A stretch of DNA of 64,000 nt. Source: Mangrovitalea sediminis (lineage in GTDB: Bacteria; Pseudomonadota; Gammaproteobacteria; Pseudomonadales; Oleiphilaceae). Shown piece by piece: positions 36,667 through 45,160 of this stretch. The translations under genes and the position numbers were made by a program. The DNA is taken from NCBI RefSeq assembly GCF_002514725.1, contig NZ_NTLB01000001.1:806001-870000 (forward strand), written 5' to 3'. Each line of letters opens with the position of its first letter. Position 1 is the stretch's first letter. The notes beneath the pieces were generated by a model. The model was given only the letters and a program-made list of their open reading frames with translations, made no database searches and had not been told where the DNA came from.

Positions 36667-38715
36667 ATGACACTGCGACGGCAATTGCTGATTGCCGGCC
36701 TTCTCACCGTACTGATTCCCTGGGCCAGCTTCCTGTTCGTCACGCAGCTGGACGCGGCCCTGCGCGCGCGGGAAATGGACACGCTCAGCCAGCAAGCGGC
36801 ACAGATGGCGTTCTTCCTGCAAAACCAGCCCGCCGTGGCGACATTGCAGCCCGTGCAACCCGGCCAGCGCGTGCTCTACGCCGAACCACTGGACCACGCG
36901 CTGATTCTCGACGGCTACGCCGATGACTGGCCCGGCGCCCATGGTGAGGATGCCATGCCGCCATTGCACGACGCGGGCCAGGGGGTCTTCTGGCAGGCGG
37001 CGACCGACGGCACCCATCTCTTCCTCCTGATCGTCGTACACACCAACAATGTGCTGTACATGCAGCCGGATACGCCGGAAACCCCTCACGAGGAAATCCG
37101 TCTCAGCTGGGGAGCACCCGATCACCGGACCCAACGCTGGCTGCAGACCTCCGCCCCCGGCCCGGTGCGGGGCGAAGTCCGTGACCGGCCGAATCCGGCA
37201 ACGACGGACACCGATATTCGTGGGTTCTGGCAGTCTACCCCCACCGGCTATACCGTCGAGCTGCAGCTGCCGTTGCCCGCCGCCGGCACACCTTTCGGCT
37301 TCACGGTGCTACGCCCTGACCAGGACGGCACACTCATGTCGCTGGGCCAGGAGGGGCTCCAGAATCAAACCCTGCCGCGGCTCGAATATGCCCGCGCCAA
37401 TCTCCTGCAAGCCCTGCACCCCTTCCTGCAGTCGGGCGAAACCGTGCAGTTGGTCCAGCGCGACGGATGGCTGCTGTCATCCGCCCAGCGCCCGGTTCCG
37501 GACGAAACCACCGATGTCACCGACTGGCGCCCCCTGCAGATTCTGGAAAAGATCATGTTGAATGGTCTGCGGATGCTGCTGGCCACCCAGCAACCGGCAG
37601 GCTTTCCGCTCGAAGATAACGGTTCGCGTCTGACTAGCCCGCTCTTCAGTCGGGCGCTGCAAGAGCACCGAGCCGTACACGCAACAACCCGCTCCACACC
37701 GGACGAGGACGCCATGCTGACCGCCGTGGCGCCCGTCTCGATCGGTAAGGATCAGGCACTGCTGGTAATACGGCATTCGGTTAACGACCTGCTCTCCCTC
37801 TCCAGCCAGACGCTGGGGCATGTACTCTCGCGCAGTCTCCTGCTGATGATGGCCCTGCTGCTGATTCTTCTCGGTTATGCCAGTTGGCTGTCCTGGCGCA
37901 TCACCCGCCTGCGTCGCCAGGTGGCTGCCACCGTGGATGAAGACGGTCGTGTGATCGGCTACCTGAAGCCGTCCCGTCACAAGGACGAAGTCGGCGACCT
38001 GTCCCGGCAATTCGCACGCCTGGTGGACAACCTCAAACACTACACGGACTATCTGGAAAGCTTCGCCAGCAAACTGTCCCACGAGCTGAAGACGCCGCTC
38101 GCCGTGGTGCGTTCGTCCCTCGACAACCTGAGACATACCGAGCCGACGAACGTGCAGTACCCCTATATCGAGCGCGCCCTCCAGGGCACAGACCGCCTGA
38201 GCCGCATCCTCCAGGCGATGAGCGAGGCCTCACGGCTCGAACAAAGCATTGCCCACGCGGAACCTGAGCTGTTCGACCTCGCAGAGGTCCTCGGCATGGC
38301 CACCCAGGCTTACCAGAGCCTCGATCCCGGACACCGTATCCACTATCGCGGCCCCTCAGCCGCCTGCACCATGAGCGGTGCGCCGGAGCTGATCGTGCAG
38401 ATGCTCGACAAACTGGTCGACAATGCCCGCGATTTCACGCCTGCCGGCGGCCTGATCGAAGTGCGACTGCGCCACGAGGATGGAACCTTGATCCTCGAAG
38501 TCGATAACGAAGGCCCCCCCTTGCCGGAGAGGATGACCCGGGACATCTTCGCCGCCTTTGTATCGATCCGGCATCAGGGCGACGATGGTCATCTGGGCCA
38601 GGGGCTGCTGATCGTCAAACTGATTGCCGACTTCCACCGGGGGCAGGCGAGCGCCAGCAACCGTCCGGACGGACGCGGTGCCATCTTCAGGGTCCGGCTA
38701 CCGGCCCTGCACTGA
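36667..38715 (+). CDS. pdsS: Sensor kinase of the proteobacterial dedicated sortase system
   Basis: 682 residues. A first helix (LLIAGLLTVLIPWASFLFV) and a second near 395-415 (LLLMMALLLILLGYASWLSW) enclose a large periplasmic sensor. That sensor contains a CBM9/DOMON-like stretch (LILDGYADDWPG...DGTHLFLLIVVHTNN), which suggests carbohydrate sensing. A HAMP-like linker leads to the H-box KLSHELKTPLAVVRSS, N-box LVDNARDFTPAGG and a C-terminal GHLGQGLLIVKLIADFHRG ATPase motif. It should phosphorylate the adjacent PdsR. The periplasmic ligand is unknown. Confidence 0.9.
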   Translation: MTLRRQLLIAGLLTVLIPWASFLFVTQLDAALRAREMDTLSQQAAQMAFFLQNQPAVATLQPVQPGQRVLYAEPLDHALILDGYADDWPGAHGEDAMPPLHDAGQGVFWQAATDGTHLFLLIVVHTNNVLYMQPDTPETPHEEIRLSWGAPDHRTQRWLQTSAPGPVRGEVRDRPNPATTDTDIRGFWQSTPTGYTVELQLPLPAAGTPFGFTVLRPDQDGTLMSLGQEGLQNQTLPRLEYARANLLQALHPFLQSGETVQLVQRDGWLLSSAQRPVPDETTDVTDWRPLQILEKIMLNGLRMLLATQQPAGFPLEDNGSRLTSPLFSRALQEHRAVHATTRSTPDEDAMLTAVAPVSIGKDQALLVIRHSVNDLLSLSSQTLGHVLSRSLLLMMALLLILLGYASWLSWRITRLRRQVAATVDEDGRVIGYLKPSRHKDEVGDLSRQFARLVDNLKHYTDYLESFASKLSHELKTPLAVVRSSLDNLRHTEPTNVQYPYIERALQGTDRLSRILQAMSEASRLEQSIAHAEPELFDLAEVLGMATQAYQSLDPGHRIHYRGPSAACTMSGAPELIVQMLDKLVDNARDFTPAGGLIEVRLRHEDGTLILEVDNEGPPLPERMTRDIFAAFVSIRHQGDDGHLGQGLLIVKLIADFHRGQASASNRPDGRGAIFRVRLPALH

Positions 38716-39067
38716 GCAACCGCGGTACAGGCGACCTAAGCATTGTCCTCCGTCACAAAAGTATCATTCAGCACGGCCAGCCAACCCGCTGCGCATCGTC
38801 AACTAGCGCATCAATCGCTTCGCTCGGGTAGAATAACCGCCCTTGACGCGGATCGCCGCGCACCCTCGGCACCGGAAATCGGCCCATGGGCTGCGGGCAT
38901 TACGGATTACAACCACTGCGCATCTTTGTTGGAGTTTGTCGTTCCCGCGTCGCTGCATACAATTCCCTGAGTCGCAGCTGTTGAACTGGAGCTTACATGG
39001 TGCATGCCTCTGAACAGGCCTGCAGGCCGGTACATTGCTGGTCGCGCATAGCAAGGAGTTGCACAAC
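38716..39067. other. Intergenic region before opgG
   Basis: 352 bp between the sortase kinase gene and opgG. I see no convincing gene and no terminator with a T-run. A 12-bp palindrome GGCCTGCAGGCC lies at 39017-39028, inside the probable opgG leader. Confidence 0.5.
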
Positions 39068-40609
39068 ATGCGTCGGATAATGTTTTCTATCCTGACCCTT
39101 GTCGCCATCGCCTCGTATTCTGTGACCGCACAAGGATTCGGTTTCGACGATGTCGTTGCCAAGGCCAAGGCATTGGCTGAAAAGCCCTACAAGGCCCCAG
39201 AACCGATACCCAAGTTCATGACGGACTTGAGTTTCAACCAATACCGCAACATCCGCTTCGACGCCGAGCAAAGCCTGTGGCGGGAAAGTCATTCGCGGTT
39301 CCAGGTAACGATGGTCTCGCCGGGGCTCTATTACACCCATGCGGTGAAGATCAACACCATCAATTCCGAAGGCGTTCGCCCGCTGAATTATGACAAAAAC
39401 CAATTCTCGTTCCCGAGCGATGACCTGGGCAAGCGCGTCCCCCCGGACCTGGGATATGCCGGCTTCAAACTGACCTACCCATTGCTAAAGTCCAGTGTTC
39501 AAACCCCGTTCCTGATGTTCGCCGGTGCCAGTTATTTTCAGGGCATAGGCAAACAGAACGTCTTTGGCAGCTCCGCTCGCGGGGTCGCGGTCGACACGGG
39601 GTTGCCGACAGGGGAACAGTTCCCGTCATTCGTCGAATACTGGCTGGTAAGACCGGCGCCCGATGCCCACGCCATGCTGTTCTATGGGCTGCTCAACGGC
39701 AAGAGCGTGACCGGCGCCTACCAGTTCACCGTCTATCCCGGCACGAAGACCCTGCTGAAGGTCAAAGCTGTCCTGATTCCCCGTCAGACCATCAAGCTAC
39801 TGGGTGTCGCTCCGCTGACCAGCATGTTTTTCTATGGCGAAAATACGCCGCGCCCCCGGGGCGAGTGGCGGCAGCAGGTGCATGATTCAGACGGCCTTCT
39901 GATCCATAACGGCGGGAGCGGTGAATGGCTCTGGCGCCCCCTGATCGATCCCAAGACGCTGCAGATGGACTATTTCAGCACCGAAAGCGTTAGCGGCTTC
40001 GGCCTGATGCAGCGCCATACTGCCTTTGCCGATTACCAGGACCTCGGTGCCCGTTACGATCAAAGACCGAGCATCTGGGTGGAACCCCAGGGCGACTGGG
40101 GAAAGGGCCAGGTGGTGCTGGTGCAGCTGCCGACCGACAAGGAAACCAACGACAACATCGCCGCCTTCTGGAGTCCGTTGCAGCCCTGGCCGGCGAAGAA
40201 GCCTGTCACCCTGGCCTACAACCTGAGCTTCGGCGATGCCGGTATCGCCGGCGAAACCATGGCCCATGCGATCAACACCTTTGTCGGCGATGGCAACCGG
40301 GTCGGTGGCGGCAACGTCAAGGGCGCCTACCGGATACTGGTGGATTTCAAGGGCGGGCCCCTGGACAAGCTCCGCGCCAACGCCTCGGTCGTGGGCAGGG
40401 TTACCGCCCGGAATGGCGGCCAGATTCTCGAACAATTTGCGGAATACGTACCGCCCATACACGGTTGGAGGCTTTCGATACTCGCCAAGCCGGCGGACGG
40501 CAAGCCGCTGGGTCTACGCGCCTATCTGGCTCAAGGCGAGCAAACCCTGAGCGAGACCTGGAGCTACTTTCTGCCCGCCGATAACAACGTGTTGGCCGGA
40601 GGCGAATAA
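39068..40609 (+). CDS. opgG: Periplasmic glucan biosynthesis protein OpgG
   Basis: About 513 residues with a signal peptide (IMFSILTLVAIASYSVTAQG). The mature protein starts with FDDVVAKAKALAEKPYKAP and contains LSFNQYRNIRFDAEQSLWR, FAGASYFQGIGKQNVFGSSARGVAVDTG, FFYGENTPRP and HDSDGLLIHNG, all standard OpgG/MdoG sequence. It works in the periplasm on glucan backbones made by OpgH; recent work shows family members are beta-1,2-glucan hydrolases. The ATG at 39068 has AAGGAG nine bases upstream; an in-frame ATG at 39035 would disrupt the signal peptide. It heads a three-gene operon. Confidence 0.96.
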   Translation: MRRIMFSILTLVAIASYSVTAQGFGFDDVVAKAKALAEKPYKAPEPIPKFMTDLSFNQYRNIRFDAEQSLWRESHSRFQVTMVSPGLYYTHAVKINTINSEGVRPLNYDKNQFSFPSDDLGKRVPPDLGYAGFKLTYPLLKSSVQTPFLMFAGASYFQGIGKQNVFGSSARGVAVDTGLPTGEQFPSFVEYWLVRPAPDAHAMLFYGLLNGKSVTGAYQFTVYPGTKTLLKVKAVLIPRQTIKLLGVAPLTSMFFYGENTPRPRGEWRQQVHDSDGLLIHNGGSGEWLWRPLIDPKTLQMDYFSTESVSGFGLMQRHTAFADYQDLGARYDQRPSIWVEPQGDWGKGQVVLVQLPTDKETNDNIAAFWSPLQPWPAKKPVTLAYNLSFGDAGIAGETMAHAINTFVGDGNRVGGGNVKGAYRILVDFKGGPLDKLRANASVVGRVTARNGGQILEQFAEYVPPIHGWRLSILAKPADGKPLGLRAYLAQGEQTLSETWSYFLPADNNVLAGGE

Positions 40610-40610
40610 C

Positions 40611-40859
40611 ATGACACGCAGCATCAGCGAATATGCCCTGGAGCGGGCGCTTGCCTACCTGCACTGGTGTGGTGTGGAGCCAACACAGGAGGTCATGCTT
40701 TCGGCACTGGACCTGGTGAGACACGCCATCGCGGAAAGCGACGATCCGCTGACAGCCGTCATGGATGAGCTGCCCCGGCGTTTCGCGGTTTCGGCACTGA
40801 CATTGCCGACCGCACATCCGACAATCCAGCGCGCCAGTATCGGCTACGACAGATACTGA
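40611..40859 (+). CDS. 82-residue hypothetical protein coupled between opgG and opgH
   Basis: The gene starts one base after the opgG stop, and its TGA shares its A with the opgH ATG, so all three should be translated as a unit. The protein is soluble with no signal peptide: an N-terminal helical half (SISEYALERALAYLHWCGVEPTQEVMLSALDLVRHAIAE) and a Pro/Thr-containing tail. I do not recognise it. In E. coli opgG and opgH are adjacent with no such gene. The position suggests a cytoplasmic partner or regulator of the OpgH synthase. Confidence 0.75.
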   Translation: MTRSISEYALERALAYLHWCGVEPTQEVMLSALDLVRHAIAESDDPLTAVMDELPRRFAVSALTLPTAHPTIQRASIGYDRY

Positions 40860-42970
40860 TGAATCCGTCGACCGCGATTCCGGAGTCCCCGCAGCGCAGC
40901 GCCCGCTGGCGCCTGTTTGCGGCGTTCAGGCGCGGCCTGCTGATACTCGTCGTCCTGGCCCAGGTGCTGGCAGGCACCTACTACATGATCGCCATCCTGC
41001 CCTACCACGGTGGCACCTGGGTGGAGAAGGGCATGGCCGCACTGTTCGCCCTGCTCTTTTCCTGGATCTCGATCGGCTTCTGGACGGCGGTGTATGGCTT
41101 TGTCCTGCGCCGCCTTGGCGGCGATTGCCTGTCGTTGGTAAAACGTCATCGCAAGACCGACTGGGACGCCATCGCCCTCGCCCGGACCGCCGTGGTCATG
41201 CCCATCTACCATGAACCCATCGAGCGCACACTGGGCGGCCTGCGAGCCATTTACCGCTCCCTGGAGCGGACCGGCAGACTCGACGATTTCGACTTTTTCA
41301 TCCTGTCCGACAGCCGCGACCCTGAAGTCTGGCTCGCGGAACAGTCCGCCTGGTACCAGCTCTGCCAGGAACTGAATGCAGAAGAGCGCCTGTTCTACCG
41401 TCGCCGCACGGTCAACCTCAACTACAAAAGCGGCAATATTGCGGACTTCCTGCGGCGCTGGGGCAAGTGTTACGAGTATATGATTGTGCTCGACGCCGAT
41501 AGCCTGATGGAAGGAGACACCCTGGTCCGCATGGTGCAGCTGATGCAATTGGAGCCTCAGGTCGGCATCCTGCAGACGGCGCCGACGCTGGTAAATGCCC
41601 GCTCCCTGTTCGCCCGGGTCCAGCAGTTCGCCAATCATCTCTACGGGCCGCTCTTCTCGACGGGACTGGCCGCCATCCAGCTGGGGGACGCTGCCTACTG
41701 GGGCCATAATGCGGTGATTCGCACGGCACCTTTCATGCGCCATTGCGGCTTGCCGCAGCTCCCGGGATTGGGCCTTTTCAAGGGCCCGATCATGAGTCAC
41801 GACTTCGTCGAAGCCGCCTTCATGGGCCGGGCCGGCTTTGAAGTGTGGATGGAACCGGAGCTGACCCACAGCTTCGAGGAATCGCCGCCGACCCTAGTGG
41901 ACGAGCTCACCCGCGACAAGCGCTGGGCCAAAGGTAACCTGCAACACCTCTGGCTCATGCTGTTCAGCCGAAAACTTCGCTTTGCCCATCGCATGGCCTT
42001 TCTCAACGGCATCATGTCCTACCTGGCATCACCGCTGTGGCTGGCCTTTCTGGTGCTGACCACCATCGAGACAACACGGCTGACGCTCTGGCCCATCAAC
42101 TATTTCCCGTCGGCTCACAGTCTGTTTCCCCTGTGGCCGGAATGGCACCCGGAATGGGCAATCCGCCTGGCTGGCAGCACCGTCGTATTGCTGTTCCTAC
42201 CCAAGATACTGGCAATCCTGGACGTACTGCTGACACATCGACGGCGTGACCACGGCGGGTTTATACGCCTCACCCTGAGCGTTGCGCTGGAGATACTGAT
42301 CTCGACGCTCCTGGCGCCGATCCGCATGCTGGCCCACAGCCGCTATGTCCTTGGTGCCCTCTTCAATGTTTCTTTGCATTGGGGGGGGCAGAACCGGACC
42401 GATGAAACCGGCTGGAAGGCCGCCTTCATCAGCCAGGCTCCCGGTACCGTGGTTGCAGCAGCCTGGGCCGGTTTCGCGTGGTGGCTGAAACCCATGTTCT
42501 TCTTCTGGTCTCTGCCGGTGGCATTACCCTTGGTGCTGGCTGCACCGACTTCGGTCCTGCTCAGTCGAGTCGGTGTCGGTCAATGGCTGCGTCGCAGGAA
42601 ACTGATGCTTACTCCCGAAGAGATCCTTGGCTCGCAATTGCTTGAAGACCTGGCTGGAGGACGGCTACTGACGTCGCTGCACAGGGGATTGATCGCCTTC
42701 GAGGAAGCCATTATCGATCCCCGCCTCAACGCGGTTCACGTCGCCCTGGCACGTCCGCCACGCCACGATGTAAGGCGCGAGCGCTTCCGCCAACTGCGCG
42801 AGCATTGCCTGCGAGATGGACCCAAGGGCTTGAGCCGGCGAGAACTGACGTTACTGGCCAAAGATGGCGAGTCCCTCGTCTGGCTGCATAACGCCGTCTG
42901 GCGGGCGGCACCGGATACCTATTGGGGGCAACTGCTGGAACGGCGAATTACCCGGATCGAAACCGACTGA
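40859..42970 (+). CDS. opgH: Glucans biosynthesis glucosyltransferase OpgH
   Basis: 703 residues. An inner-membrane processive GT2 enzyme that polymerises the beta-1,2 backbone of osmoregulated periplasmic glucans from UDP-glucose. Two N-terminal helices precede the catalytic domain: VVMPIYHEPIERTLGGL, first Asp in FILSDSRDPE, DADSLMEGD, the acceptor-site MSHDFVEAAFMGRAGFEVWM, and the QxxRW-like DKRWAKGNLQH. Several helices follow (WLAFLVLTTIE, VVLLFLPKILAI, MFFFWSLPVALPLVL). Its start overlaps the preceding small gene. The protein is somewhat shorter than E. coli OpgH (847), mostly lacking N-terminal extension. Confidence 0.96.
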   Translation: MNPSTAIPESPQRSARWRLFAAFRRGLLILVVLAQVLAGTYYMIAILPYHGGTWVEKGMAALFALLFSWISIGFWTAVYGFVLRRLGGDCLSLVKRHRKTDWDAIALARTAVVMPIYHEPIERTLGGLRAIYRSLERTGRLDDFDFFILSDSRDPEVWLAEQSAWYQLCQELNAEERLFYRRRTVNLNYKSGNIADFLRRWGKCYEYMIVLDADSLMEGDTLVRMVQLMQLEPQVGILQTAPTLVNARSLFARVQQFANHLYGPLFSTGLAAIQLGDAAYWGHNAVIRTAPFMRHCGLPQLPGLGLFKGPIMSHDFVEAAFMGRAGFEVWMEPELTHSFEESPPTLVDELTRDKRWAKGNLQHLWLMLFSRKLRFAHRMAFLNGIMSYLASPLWLAFLVLTTIETTRLTLWPINYFPSAHSLFPLWPEWHPEWAIRLAGSTVVLLFLPKILAILDVLLTHRRRDHGGFIRLTLSVALEILISTLLAPIRMLAHSRYVLGALFNVSLHWGGQNRTDETGWKAAFISQAPGTVVAAAWAGFAWWLKPMFFFWSLPVALPLVLAAPTSVLLSRVGVGQWLRRRKLMLTPEEILGSQLLEDLAGGRLLTSLHRGLIAFEEAIIDPRLNAVHVALARPPRHDVRRERFRQLREHCLRDGPKGLSRRELTLLAKDGESLVWLHNAVWRAAPDTYWGQLLERRITRIETD

Positions 42971-42989
42971 TCGTTCCGGGTAAACGCTG

Positions 42990-43484
42990 TCAGGAGCGCC
43001 GCTTCGGTGTCCAGGCCCAGATCATCTCGATCAGAATGGGCTCACGACCGTCACCATCCTGAATTTCGACCTGCACCGGCGTCTCACCTTTCTCGGTTTC
43101 GCGGATCAAACGCACCTGCTCGTCGCTCAAGGTCGCGGTAACCCGCATGTCGCCGCCGGCCCGTTTGACGAAATCTGCCTTGATTGTCTTGATCACCGGC
43201 ACCCGGTCGTCCGGTACATTCATGCCGACCAGAAATCCCGTGGCCGACTCCGCAATCAGCAACGAGGCCACCGCATGCACACTGCCGATGTGGTTGCGAA
43301 CGCGTCGGCGGTTGGCAAGGCTTATCACGCAGCGCTGATCGGTCAACGCTTCGATCCGGATACCTGCGGTGCCGGTAAAGGGCACCATCTTGCCGAAGAA
43401 CAACGACAAGGCCCGGGTTCTGGCTGGCGATGGCAACAGATTGATTTTACTGACGATACGATTGAGCTTGTTATCCTGACTCAT
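42990..43484 (-). CDS. DUF4442-type hotdog-fold protein
   Basis: 164 residues. The pattern KMVPFTGTAGIRIEALTDQRCVISLANRRRVRNHIGSVHAVASLLIAESATGFLVG fits the DUF4442 branch of hotdog thioesterase-like proteins, in which the NHIGSVHA segment replaces the classical catalytic motif. The activity is not established, but an acyl thioesterase role is likely. It converges on opgH and is divergent from the acyl-CoA-binding protein gene. Confidence 0.85.
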   Translation of the reverse strand: MSQDNKLNRIVSKINLLPSPARTRALSLFFGKMVPFTGTAGIRIEALTDQRCVISLANRRRVRNHIGSVHAVASLLIAESATGFLVGMNVPDDRVPVIKTIKADFVKRAGGDMRVTATLSDEQVRLIRETEKGETPVQVEIQDGDGREPILIEMIWAWTPKRRS

Positions 43485-43703
43485 GAGATGGACTCTTTCA
43501 GGGATCGGAAAAGGGAGCCAAGCCTAACCGATTTGCCGAATGACCGGAATGGCCGGTCACTGTGACCATGACGGGTGCCACAGTCCCCGATATAATACGA
43601 CTTTCGGCTTAGATGTCCGCTGCTGCCTGTTTGAACGGATTGGCAGCCACCACATGCCCGAAACAGGTTTGACGGAACCCCTCTCGCAAAAAAGGAAAGA
43701 AAC

Positions 43704-43976
43704 ATGAGCGACCTTAAAGCGCAATTCGAAGACGCCGTCCGTTACATCCAAACCGCCGAGGGCGACTTTCAGCCTTCCAACGAGCTGAAGCTGGAATTCT
43801 ATGCGCTTTACAAGCAGGCAACCGAAGGTGATGTCAGCGGCAAGAAGCCCGGCATGATGGATATCGTCGGACGCGCCAAATACAATGCCTGGGACAAGGT
43901 CAAGGGCCTCTCCGCAGACGAGGCCATGCAACGCTATGTCCACCGCCTGGAAGAACTCCGCCAGAAGCACCGGTAA
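43704..43976 (+). CDS. Acyl-CoA-binding protein (ACBP)
   Basis: 90 residues, the usual ACBP length. Family hallmarks: FEDAVRYIQTAEGDFQPSNELKLEFYALYKQATEGDVSG and GRAKYNAWDKVKGLSADEAMQRYVHRLEEL, including the Tyr and Lys residues that contact the CoA head group. It binds long-chain acyl-CoA in the cytoplasm as a carrier and pool former. ACBPs are common in eukaryotes and patchy in bacteria. AAAGGAAAG precedes the ATG. A hairpin follows the gene. Confidence 0.95.
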   Translation: MSDLKAQFEDAVRYIQTAEGDFQPSNELKLEFYALYKQATEGDVSGKKPGMMDIVGRAKYNAWDKVKGLSADEAMQRYVHRLEELRQKHR

Positions 43977-44002
43977 CCCCAGTAGGGGGCACCTTCATGC
44001 CT

Positions 44003-44025
44003 GGCGGCCGCCGTTTCGGGCCGCC
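44003..44025 (+). terminator. Hairpin after the acyl-CoA-binding protein gene
   Basis: GGCGGCC pairs with GGCCGCC across a nine-base loop, 27 bp past the ACBP stop. A short T-run (TATTTTT) begins about six bases later, so this is a moderate terminator candidate. Confidence 0.45.
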
Positions 44026-44117
44026 CCAACTATTTTTGATGTTTTACAGGGATTTTAAGCGCACTGTCATGGACGACAGGCAGCATAACAATAACAACGC
44101 AGTAGGACTCAATTTCC

Positions 44118-44432
44118 ATGGACATGACAGAAGCCCTCGAGCAAAGCCGCTCTGGCCTCCTGGCTGAGGTATACGGTGCGCTGCAACCCCTGCATCTCAA
44201 TCAGCGCACCCAGCAGACTTACCTCCACTGGATCACGCGCTTTATCCTCTATCACGGATTGATCGACGCAAACCAGCTTGCGCCCAGCCACCGGCAACAG
44301 TTTCTCGACTATCTGGAAAGACGCCTCAGTGCGTCCAGGGCGCGAATAAACCAGGCACAGCAAGCGCTGGCTTTCTTCTATGAACGCGTACTCGGACAGC
44401 CAGTTGATCAGCCGGCCGCCCAGGCCGGCTGA
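44118..44432 (+). CDS. Stand-alone SAM-like core-binding domain of tyrosine recombinase (integrase) type
   Basis: 104 residues. LHLNQRTQQTYLHWITRFILYHGL...FLDYLERRLSASRARINQAQQALAFFYERVLGQP closely resembles the N-terminal arm of integron integrases and XerC/D-type recombinases, which clamps DNA. The catalytic domain with its Arg and Tyr residues is missing: the frame ends at a normal TGA and no downstream catalytic fragment exists before the next, opposite-strand gene. It is either a remnant of an integrase or a domesticated DNA-binding protein. A perfect 14-bp inverted repeat covers its 3' end. Confidence 0.8.
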   Translation: MDMTEALEQSRSGLLAEVYGALQPLHLNQRTQQTYLHWITRFILYHGLIDANQLAPSHRQQFLDYLERRLSASRARINQAQQALAFFYERVLGQPVDQPAAQAG

Positions 44433-44436
44433 TCAA
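44404..44436. repeat. Perfect 14-bp inverted repeat over the end of the integrase-like gene
   Basis: TTGATCAGCCGGCC and GGCCGGCTGATCAA flank a five-base loop. The stop codon of the integrase-like gene lies in the right arm, and the convergent gene ends at 44440. It may be a terminator for both strands without a T-run, or a recombination remnant. Confidence 0.75.
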
Positions 44437-44439
44437 GCA

Positions 44440-44892
44440 TCAACGCGAAATAACGTTGTAATGCGAGGTCTGGTAAACCCGGTTGGAGGGTAATTGCAGG
44501 CTGTGTTCATCGGTGAACGTGACCCCGGGGACCGAGCGAGGATCGCGATAGTTGAAGGTCACAGGAAAAGTTGGTGCCGTAGAACCGTCTCGTTGCTGCT
44601 TGTTCTGGAACGCCAGCGGATCGGCACCTGGCTGATCTTCCGACACGATTCGAGGCTCTTGCGACAGACCCGCAGCCGGCGCTTCAAGCCCGCCTTCGAT
44701 CACCGCATTGGAAAGCGCCGTCTTATCCATCGGTTTGAACGGAATCGTATCGAGAGTACTCAGTTTCTTATGCTTGAAAGGGCCATCTTTCTGCACGTCC
44801 TGCGACTTGCTATCCGCCAGGGTGGCGGTGGAGGCGCTGGCCAGCATAAGCCCCAGCGAGGTGAGAAGGAGTGCTTTTCGAAACGGTTTCAT
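44440..44892 (-). CDS. Exported hypothetical protein
   Basis: 150 residues with a clear Sec signal peptide (ALLLTSLGLMLASASTATLADS, likely cleavage after LAD or TLA). The mature part of about 125 residues is hydrophilic, rich in Pro, Gln and Asp, with no recognised domain (FNYRDPRSVPGVTFTDEHSLQLPSN near the end). There are no cysteines, so it is not a lipoprotein. It is convergent with the integrase-like gene. Function unknown. Confidence 0.75.
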   Translation of the reverse strand: MKPFRKALLLTSLGLMLASASTATLADSKSQDVQKDGPFKHKKLSTLDTIPFKPMDKTALSNAVIEGGLEAPAAGLSQEPRIVSEDQPGADPLAFQNKQQRDGSTAPTFPVTFNYRDPRSVPGVTFTDEHSLQLPSNRVYQTSHYNVISR

Positions 44893-45160
44893 GGCCTGAT
44901 CCCTGTTTTACGATGTTCGAACCTATCCTCAAGCACGGCTTAACCGATCATCACTACCGTCCACCACGCCAATTGGTACGCTCTCACCAAAATAGCCGTC
45001 TGAACATTTTATAACCGGTTAAAGCAAGTTCATTAGAAAATGTTACAGAATGTGACCATTATCAAAGTTTGAAGTTCCGCCTGCAATGCCCACCGCTTGT
45101 CCTTTCGAGCCAGCCAGCAAAAGTCGCCGCCCTTGCCGCTTTGCCCGCACGACGCAAACG

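Noticed and set aside
44404-44436. Integron attC recombination site
   Set aside because: It is a simple perfect hairpin without the R-box core GTTRRRY pattern or extrahelical bases; no gene cassettes follow.
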